7,654 bases of DNA, taken from NCBI GenBank assembly GCA_964596115.1, contig CAZQRW010000071.1:1-7654 (forward strand). Direction: 5' to 3'. Below, piece by piece: positions 1 through 5,467 of this stretch. Source of the DNA: CAZQRW01 sp964596115 (GTDB taxonomy: Bacteria > Hydrothermota > UBA3072 > B12-G15). Each line of letters begins with the position of its first letter. The first letter of the stretch is position 1. The notes below the pieces were generated by a model that saw only the letters and a list, made by a program, of their open reading frames with translations, searched no databases and was not told the DNA's origin. The position numbers and the translations under genes were made by a program.

Positions 1-186
1 CGAGGTAGGAGAAGTATAGAACGAAAGGCAAGGTAGAAACGAAGATAACAAAAATAGCGAGGTAAAGGACGGCAAAAAGCTTTAACTACGGTTCTTATGT
101 AGGTGAGATTTCATTCTCCCCTTTCGAGAGGCTCTAAATAGACTTATCTGTTTAGAAAGTGCCCAGTAAAAGTGAGGGGAGGAAAT
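1..186. other. Left flank without a supportable gene
   Basis: No gene can be defended here. Bases 1-80 are purine-rich on the + strand. On the minus strand a frame from 85 to 2 is open for 28 codons and reads as hydrophobic, membrane-segment-like residues, but it is preceded directly by TAG and contains no ATG or GTG. On the + strand a convergent gene could end at stops at 6-8, 17-19 or 34-36, but only a few codons are visible. No tRNA or promoter was recognised. Confidence 0.5.
133..156. repeat. Imperfect 24-base dyad just downstream of treT
   Basis: Arms TCTAAATAGA (133-142) and TCTGTTTAGA (147-156) flank the tetraloop CTTA. As + strand RNA all ten positions pair, one as U-G; as minus strand RNA there is one C-A mismatch. 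It starts about 30 bases after the treT stop, so it could protect the 3' end of the operon mRNA or be a protein-binding dyad. No T-tract follows on either strand, so it is not a standard intrinsic terminator. Confidence 0.4.
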
Positions 187-1395
187 TCAAATTACATCAT
201 TTAATAAATTCAAATAATCTTTCAAGAGACGGGTTATCAAAAATTTATTTCGAACAATCTCCTTCCCTTTCTGTCCCATTTCCCTGGAAAGGGCTGGTTT
301 CTTCAGTAGTTCTATTATTTTCTCAGCAAATCCCATTGTGTCCTCGGGCTCCAGTAAAAATCCATTTTCCCCATCTTTGATCTGTAAAGGGATACCCCCC
401 ACATTACTTGCAACAATTGGTTTCTCCTTCCACAGTGCCTCAGTGACTACAAGACCGAAGCCCTCTCGCAAAGATTTCTGAATTATTACATCGGATATCC
501 TCTGCAGAACATTTATTAAAATGTTGCTTTCTCTTGTTAGTAGAATCACATCCCCATTTTTTATTAAGGAGTTTGCTTTTCTTTTCACACTTTCATATAC
601 ACGTGTTCCTTCTGGGTCATCCGCAGCCATACTCCCACACAGTATCAGTCTTGCGTCGATCTTTTCCTTAACAATTTTGAATACGTCAATGACACCTTCT
701 GGGTCCTTCCATTTATCAAATCTTGAAATCTGTGTTATAATTGGTTTATCTGTAGTGATCTTGAACTTTTTCAATGTTTTTTTAATTGTTTCTGTGGAAA
801 TCTCCTTATTTTTTGCACATAGTGGGTCTATTGCAGGATATATTACTCTCTGTTCCACTGGTAAATCACTCTTCTTATATTTTTCATTTGAAACGATAAC
901 CATATCATAACGAAGTATAAATCCCTTCAGATATTCCCATAATTCTTTATTCGGATTTGATAAATCAACATGACACCTCCATATCCAGGGCTGCCTCTTT
1001 CTATAGTACCTTATTAGTGGAAGAGGCTGGGGATCATGTATAATTACACAGTCGTGATCAATATGGCTAAATACAAGAAAATTCTCATTTGTTTCAATGT
1101 ATAATTTTTTCTTCATTTTCGTCAGGTTTATTTTACCACCTTGAAGGGCATTATGAAATTTCTTTGTTACGGTAAAGAAATCTGGATTCCCAAAGAGTAT
1201 TCTCCAGTCCGCTATCATCCCTACATCATTCAATAATGGAACAAGTGAGCTAACCATCTCTGCCACACCACCACCCTGGTAGGTAGAGTTAATCAGGATT
1301 ATTCTTTTTGTATACAATTTTTTTGCTATCCTCAAAATATCAGCTATATTCTCGTCACCTACAATTATTCTATAATCTTCTATATTTCTCTTCAC
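187..1395 (-). CDS. treT: Trehalose glycosyltransferring synthase (TreT), GT4 family
   Basis: Cytoplasmic GT-B fold retaining glycosyltransferase, 402 aa, catalysing trehalose + NDP to and from NDP-glucose + glucose. It is recognised by TreT-specific blocks: NSTYQGGGVAE (36-46), W64, FHNALQGG (80-87), HDPQPLPL (120-127) and QPWIWRCHVDLS (135-146). General GT4 donor-site elements follow: SRFDKWKDP (224-232, R225 and K230) and the E-x7-E pair E311/E319 in EGFGLVVTE. Trehalose phosphorylases of the same broad family share several of these motifs, so that activity is a lesser alternative. The start is GTG at 1393-1395, overlapping the MalK TGA, with an ideal AGGAGGT six bases upstream. It is the last gene of the operon, whereas in Thermococcales, as I recall, TreT lies between malG and malK. 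Direction in vivo is unknown: the T. litoralis enzyme is reversible, the T. tenax enzyme mainly synthetic. Confidence 0.9.
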   Translation of the reverse strand: MKRNIEDYRIIVGDENIADILRIAKKLYTKRIILINSTYQGGGVAEMVSSLVPLLNDVGMIADWRILFGNPDFFTVTKKFHNALQGGKINLTKMKKKLYIETNENFLVFSHIDHDCVIIHDPQPLPLIRYYRKRQPWIWRCHVDLSNPNKELWEYLKGFILRYDMVIVSNEKYKKSDLPVEQRVIYPAIDPLCAKNKEISTETIKKTLKKFKITTDKPIITQISRFDKWKDPEGVIDVFKIVKEKIDARLILCGSMAADDPEGTRVYESVKRKANSLIKNGDVILLTRESNILINVLQRISDVIIQKSLREGFGLVVTEALWKEKPIVASNVGGIPLQIKDGENGFLLEPEDTMGFAEKIIELLKKPALSREMGQKGKEIVRNKFLITRLLKDYLNLLNDVI

Positions 1396-2519
1396 TCGTT
1401 ACCTCCTATTCTACTTCCGTTTTTTCTAAAAATATGAATTTTATCTTTATCTATCAATAAATTTACAATCTCACCCTCTTTAAATTGCTTGTTACCAGAC
1501 GGCTTTGAAATAATCATCTGGTTTTCTATTTGGAAATAAAGGAGTGCCTCATTTCCAAGCTGTTCTATTAGTGCTATTCTTACTTTATTTTCCTCTATTT
1601 TGGAGGATACCCCTATGTTTTCAGGTCTTATTCCTACAATACATTCCTTTTCTTTTAAATCAATTAGTTTCCCCCATTTTTTCCAATCCAATTTTATTTT
1701 TATATCCCCTATTTGAACGAATAGTTTACCTCCTTTACTGTAAAGGTTTGCATTGATTAGATTCATAGGTGGTGTCCCCAAAAATCCTGCTACAAATGTG
1801 TTTATTGGCCTATCGTATACCTCTAAGGGTGCACCAATCTGTTGAATATTTCCGTCTTTAAGAATAGCAATCCTATCCCCAAGTGTCATTGCTTCAATCT
1901 GGTCGTGTGTCACATATATTGTAGTGACATTCAATCTACGCTGCAAGTTCTTAAGTTCACTTCTCATACGAACTCTAAGCTGGGCATCAAGGTTTGAAAG
2001 GGGCTCGTCCAATAAAAAGATTGAAGGGTGGCGGACAATAGCTCTAGCAATGGCGACTCTCTGCCTTTGTCCCCCACTTAACTCCTTAGGCTTCACATAT
2101 AAAAGATGAAATATATCCAGCATTTTTGCAGCCTCTATGACATTTTTCTTTATTTCGTTCTTTCTCATTTTTAATATTTTTAAGGGAAAGGCAATATTTT
2201 CAAAAACAGTCATATGTGGATAGAGTGCATAGGATTGAAATACCATTGCTACATTTCTTTGCTTTGGACCAAGAAATATTCTTTTTTCTGTACTGAATAC
2301 AGGACTATTACTGAAAAATACATCCCCTCTCGTCGGCTTATCTAAGCCTGCAAGTATATTAAGCAAGGTAGATTTTCCGCACCCACTCGGACCCAGTATC
2401 ACAAAGAATTCCCCTCCTCCTATCTCCAAATTAATATTTTCCAATGCAGGTATTCTTCCCCTGGCAAGCGAATAAAACTCCTTTGAAAGATTTTCCACTT
2501 TTACACTTAACGGTTTCAT
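1392..2519 (-). CDS. Sugar ABC transporter ATP-binding protein, MalK/UgpC type
   Basis: Cytoplasmic ATPase that should dimerise and drive the importer, 375 aa, full length for MalK-type proteins. The nucleotide-binding domain spans about 1-235: Walker A GPSGCGKST (43-51), Q-loop Q95 in VFQSYALYPHMT, signature LSGGQ (147-151), Walker B IFLLDE (167-172), D-loop SNLD (175-178) and H-loop H205 in VTHDQ. The C-terminal TOBE/OB regulatory region (about 236-375) includes FVAGFLGTPPMN, GIRPENI and a final DKIHIF stretch resembling the Thermococcus litoralis MalK ending, and could receive regulatory partners. MalK-type ATPases can serve several importers, but the tight operon position argues for dedicated use here. 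The start ATG overlaps the MalG stop by four bases and has a GAGGAG ribosome binding site 12 bases upstream. The stop overlaps the GTG of treT. Confidence 0.95.
   Translation of the reverse strand: MKPLSVKVENLSKEFYSLARGRIPALENINLEIGGGEFFVILGPSGCGKSTLLNILAGLDKPTRGDVFFSNSPVFSTEKRIFLGPKQRNVAMVFQSYALYPHMTVFENIAFPLKILKMRKNEIKKNVIEAAKMLDIFHLLYVKPKELSGGQRQRVAIARAIVRHPSIFLLDEPLSNLDAQLRVRMRSELKNLQRRLNVTTIYVTHDQIEAMTLGDRIAILKDGNIQQIGAPLEVYDRPINTFVAGFLGTPPMNLINANLYSKGGKLFVQIGDIKIKLDWKKWGKLIDLKEKECIVGIRPENIGVSSKIEENKVRIALIEQLGNEALLYFQIENQMIISKPSGNKQFKEGEIVNLLIDKDKIHIFRKNGSRIGGNE
1401..1407 (-). promoter_or_regulatory. Strong Shine-Dalgarno site deciding the GTG start of treT
   Basis: The minus strand reads AGGAGGT followed by AACGA and then GTG (1395-1393). 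This near-perfect anti-16S complement at optimal distance supports the GTG start, since no in-frame ATG lies close by. It implies efficient independent initiation of treT besides coupling to malK. Confidence 0.85.
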
Positions 2520-3343
2520 TGTTTAACAGCTCCTCCTGTTAGTCCTCTGATTATATATCTCTGGAAGAACAAGGCAAGTAGAATCACTGGAATAGATGAA
2601 ATTAAAGAGGCAGCCATTATGTATCCCCAGGGAATTTCACCATGCAGTCCCTCAAATAGCGCAATACCCACTGGAATTGTCCTTGCTCTAAAGTCAGTTG
2701 TTAACATCAGGGCAAAAAGAAATTCGTTGAAGGAAGCCATAAAAAGAAGAAGGACAGTAGAGAGAAAACCGGGGGCACCAATTGGAATTATGATTTTTGA
2801 AAAGACCTGTATCCTATTCGCTCCATCTACTAAAGCTGCCCTGTCTATTTCGGATGGTATCTGAGAAAAATAGCTAAGCATTAACCATAAAGATAAGGGG
2901 AGTGTCCAGGCAATATACGGAAACACAAGGGCGTTATATGTATTTATCCATCCGATACTACTCATAATTTTGTAGAGGTAGCCAACTATACTGATCTGCG
3001 GGAACATTGAAAGTCCAAGTACAGAAACCAGTATCAAAATTTTCCCTCGGAAATCAATCCTTGAAATAGCGTATGCCGCAAATGCACCTATTGTGGCACT
3101 AAAAATAGACGTGAGCCCTGCTACAAAAAGACTATTTCGAAGGTAATCTAAAAAATGAAGGTTTCTTATATTAAGAATGTCAATAAAGTTCTTCAAAGTA
3201 AATATATATTGACCTCTAACTAAAAAATCAGGCGAATCGCTTAATGAGACAACAATCATCCAGATAAAAGGTCCGATACAAAAAAATACTAAAAAGATTA
3301 TGCCTGCTGTTAACATTCCCTTCCTTATAATTTCATCTTTCAT
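2516..3343 (-). CDS. Trehalose/maltose ABC transporter permease, MalG/UgpE type
   Basis: Second inner-membrane subunit of the CUT1 importer, 275 aa. Hydrophobic segments lie at about 10-33, 70-94, 100-123, 136-160, 190-213 and 240-261. The EAA loop is at 165-187 (EIDRAALVDGAN then IIIP). The C-terminus QRYIIRGLTGGAVKQ is the conserved MalG-type tail, which in E. coli MalG reaches into the MalK dimer. Length and motifs are intact for the family. The ATG overlaps the upstream permease stop (ATGA at 3340-3343) and is preceded by only a weak purine stretch (AAGAGA), consistent with coupling to the upstream gene. Its own stop overlaps the ATPase start (ATGA at 2516-2519), and its last codons carry the ATPase ribosome binding site within a small inverted repeat. 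The sugar specificity is inferred from the adjacent binding protein. Confidence 0.92.
   Translation of the reverse strand: MKDEIIRKGMLTAGIIFLVFFCIGPFIWMIVVSLSDSPDFLVRGQYIFTLKNFIDILNIRNLHFLDYLRNSLFVAGLTSIFSATIGAFAAYAISRIDFRGKILILVSVLGLSMFPQISIVGYLYKIMSSIGWINTYNALVFPYIAWTLPLSLWLMLSYFSQIPSEIDRAALVDGANRIQVFSKIIIPIGAPGFLSTVLLLFMASFNEFLFALMLTTDFRARTIPVGIALFEGLHGEIPWGYIMAASLISSIPVILLALFFQRYIIRGLTGGAVKQ
2524..2541 (-). promoter_or_regulatory. Ribosome binding site of the MalK gene presented in a hairpin loop
   Basis: The minus strand reads TAACAG-GAGGAG-CTGTTA: a perfect 6-bp stem whose 6-base loop is exactly the Shine-Dalgarno GAGGAG, 12 bases before the ATG at 2519. The stem lies in the last codons of the MalG gene. 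Whether it folds in vivo or affects translation is inference; the A/U-rich stem would be weak at high temperature. Confidence 0.45.
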
Positions 3344-4203
3344 AGGGCAATCTCTTTAAGCCTTGACAACTTTATGTATGCAAAGGAAATAAGGAAGGCA
3401 AACACAAAAAGCATAATCGAGATAGCTGAACCATATCCAAAGTCACCCAGGAGAAAATATCTATAGCTATATAAAGAAAGTGAATTGGTAGCGCCTCCTG
3501 GTCCCCCTCCTGTTATAACATAGATGATATCAAACACCCTTAATGCGTCGATGGTTCTAAAGAGGAGAGCCACAATAATTATTGGTTTAATCGATGGTAA
3601 TGTAATCTTAAAGAATCTCTGAAATATATTTGCTCCGTCAATTTTCGCCTGCTTATAGAGTGTTTCTGGAACGGTCTGGAGGCCTGCAAGTAAAATTATT
3701 GCAACGAATGGAGTTGTTCTCCATACATCTGCCAGCACAAGTGAAAAAAATGCACCAGAATAACTTCCAAGCCAGTTCACAGAAACTCCAAATAGATGTT
3801 GCATAATATAGTTTGCAATTCCATAATCATAGCGGTATATCAATTGCCAGACCCGTGCACTAATAACACTGGGTATTGCCCAGGGAAGGAGAGCGATTCC
3901 CCTTACCATACCCCTCAAAGGTATTCTTTCATTGATTACAAGGGAAAAGATCATTCCTACAACCATCTCAATGGATACAGAGGCAAGGGTAAATAGTAGT
4001 GTAAAAAGTGTGGATTTCCAGAATTGAGCATCCCTGAAAATTCTTACATAATTGTTCAAAAAAACAAATTTTCTGGTCAAGAAAGTTACATCCCTGTAAA
4101 GGCTAACAAAGAATGTCCCTATAACAGGGATAAGCGTAAAAAATAGGATGAAAAGCATAAGGGGTAAAATAAAGAGTAATGCTTCTCTAATCTCTTTGTT
4201 CAT
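3340..4203 (-). CDS. Trehalose/maltose ABC transporter permease, MalF/UgpA type
   Basis: Inner-membrane subunit of a type I (CUT1) sugar importer, 287 aa, expected to pair with the MalG-type subunit encoded next. Six hydrophobic segments lie at roughly 8-36, 62-90, 99-123, 149-174, 204-230 and 256-277. The cytoplasmic EAA loop between segments 4 and 5, which docks onto the ATPase, is clear at about 180-203 (ETLYKQAKIDGAN then ITLP). The TGGGP motif after segment 5 (231-235) is typical of MalF-like permeases. It lacks the long N-terminal extension and periplasmic loop of E. coli MalF and is the size of UgpA and archaeal MalF proteins. The ATG lies inside the end of the binding-protein gene (17-base overlap) with only a weak GAAG-type site upstream, so coupled translation is likely. 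The stop overlaps the next start as ATGA. Substrate assignment rests on its neighbours. Confidence 0.92.
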   Translation of the reverse strand: MNKEIREALLFILPLMLFILFFTLIPVIGTFFVSLYRDVTFLTRKFVFLNNYVRIFRDAQFWKSTLFTLLFTLASVSIEMVVGMIFSLVINERIPLRGMVRGIALLPWAIPSVISARVWQLIYRYDYGIANYIMQHLFGVSVNWLGSYSGAFFSLVLADVWRTTPFVAIILLAGLQTVPETLYKQAKIDGANIFQRFFKITLPSIKPIIIVALLFRTIDALRVFDIIYVITGGGPGGATNSLSLYSYRYFLLGDFGYGSAISIMLFVFAFLISFAYIKLSRLKEIAL

Positions 4204-5467
4204 ATTGCTTCAAAATTTCTTCTATGTTCTCCTGAGCATCTTTCAATGCTGTGGAAGGGTTTATATTCCCTGATATTGAACCATTCACATAATTTTGAAT
4301 TACTTCTGAAATCCTTGTATAATACGGCACTGCTGGTCTTGCAACAGAGTGGGAGAGCGCTTTCTTCAATATCTCCATCTGCCCCATTTTCTCTCGGATT
4401 TCAGGGTCATCATATATATCTGCCCTTCCTGGATTCCAGCCGAGGTGAAGGGCAAGTTTCTTTTGCGTTTTGTATGAAAGGATAAATTTTACAAGCCTCC
4501 AGGCTTCTCCTTTTTTATCTGAAAATTTTGATATTCCGATATGCCAACCCCCAAGTGCAGCAACATTTCTACCATTCTTGAATCTGGGAAGTAAAGCAAT
4601 ACCTACTTTCCCTTTTACTGGAGATTTCTCCCCCTGATGGAGCTGCCAGGCATATGGCCAGTTTCTCTCGAAACAAGCATTCCCATTTTGAAAGTACTCT
4701 CTCACTTCCTCCTCTTTCATCTCAGTATATGTATTTGGAGGAGAAATTCTATATTTGTGTATTAGGTCCCTCATAAATCTAAGTGCATCTATATTTTCTT
4801 TTCTGTCAATAGAAATATTGCCATTCTTATCTACGATTCCTCCATTGTTAGATGCTGTGAACTCGAGAAATGTGCAGACAAGTCCTTCGTATTGGCCACC
4901 CTGCCATACAAAACCATAGAATTTAGGATTTTTCTTTCTCTCCTCTCGCTGCACATCCTCTGCATATTTCAGGAGTTCTCCCCAGGTTTCAGGTATAGGC
5001 AAACCATATTTCTTTAACAAATCTTTTCTAAAGTAAAGAAGACCGCAATCAAGATATACAGGCAATGCAACAATCCTTCTTTTATAAATATCTACCTGGT
5101 CTATGACAGGCTTAAAAAAACTGTTTATTTTAAAATTATCCTTTTTAATATAATCATTCAGTGGTAAGAGCCATCCAGACGCTGAAAACTGACCTACCCA
5201 GGCAACATCCATTAGAAAAACATCGGGATCTCTCTTATGCGCCTTAAGGGGCGTGGCAAGACTTTGTCTCCTTTGATCTGTATCAGTGGGTTGCCTCAAT
5301 ATTTTTACTTTTATTTTTGTATTATTCTCGAATTCAGATATAATTTGTTCCCAGTAATCCAGTTCACTTGATGCCCCGCCAACGGCAAATGTAAGAATTG
5401 ATTCCTTTTTTCTACATCCTGATAATAGAAGAGCAAACGATAAAATAAGGAAAAAATATCTATTCAT
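4187..5467 (-). CDS. Trehalose/maltose ABC transporter substrate-binding lipoprotein (TMBP/MalE type)
   Basis: Extracytoplasmic binding protein of the family 1 solute-binding (COG1653) type, 426 aa, membrane-anchored by lipid. The N-terminus is a short signal peptide (residues 3-16) ending in lipobox LSGC with Cys18 as lipidation site. The mature protein strongly resembles the Thermococcus litoralis trehalose/maltose-binding protein as I remember it: FAVGGA..E.DYW, RQ.TDT.QRR, DPDVFLMDVAW.GQF.ASGWL, ALPVY.D.GLLY, GFVWQG.QYEGLVC, ISPPNTYTEM, ERNWPYAW, SPVKGKVG, LGGWHIGIS, LGWNPGR and RP.VPYY. The residues I recall as contacting trehalose there have counterparts E35, R67, D87, Y138, D140, W270, Y272, G307, W308 and R377. 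Trehalose, perhaps also maltose, is therefore the likely ligand (inference). The ATG overlaps the TPS-TPP stop by 8 bases. An AGAGGAAA site at 5480-5487 is a rather distant ribosome binding site. The gene overlaps the next permease by 17 bases. Confidence 0.93.
   Translation of the reverse strand: MNRYFFLILSFALLLSGCRKKESILTFAVGGASSELDYWEQIISEFENNTKIKVKILRQPTDTDQRRQSLATPLKAHKRDPDVFLMDVAWVGQFSASGWLLPLNDYIKKDNFKINSFFKPVIDQVDIYKRRIVALPVYLDCGLLYFRKDLLKKYGLPIPETWGELLKYAEDVQREERKKNPKFYGFVWQGGQYEGLVCTFLEFTASNNGGIVDKNGNISIDRKENIDALRFMRDLIHKYRISPPNTYTEMKEEEVREYFQNGNACFERNWPYAWQLHQGEKSPVKGKVGIALLPRFKNGRNVAALGGWHIGISKFSDKKGEAWRLVKFILSYKTQKKLALHLGWNPGRADIYDDPEIREKMGQMEILKKALSHSVARPAVPYYTRISEVIQNYVNGSISGNINPSTALKDAQENIEEILKQYEQRD

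Noticed and set aside
1..70. CRISPR array remnant suggested by spaced heptamers
   Set aside because: Only seven bases recur, the intervals are related rather than unique spacers, and no 24-37 base repeat exists.
1..186. Intrinsic terminator for the operon
   Set aside because: The dyad at 133-156 and a weak GGTGAGA/TCTCCCC pair at 102-121 are not followed by a T-tract on the minus strand.
159..380. Possible + strand gene starting at GTG 159, convergent into treT
   Set aside because: Most of its length is antisense to the treT 3' end, with no family resemblance. The purines before it suit a ribosome site only by chance.
521..910. Open + strand frame of 129 codons opposite treT
   Set aside because: It lies wholly antisense to a gene with clear TreT motifs, has low-complexity hydrophobic content and shows no recognisable domain.
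187..1395. Sucrose-phosphate synthase, glycogen synthase or generic group 1 glycosyltransferase
   Set aside because: The NSTYQGGGVAE, FHNALQGG and WIWRCHVDLS blocks are specific to the TreT/trehalose phosphorylase group.
1392..5467. Glycerol-3-phosphate (Ugp) importer as the transporter identity
   Set aside because: UgpA/E/C-like similarity is general for CUT1 importers. The binding protein matches the trehalose/maltose type and both flanking enzymes act on trehalose.
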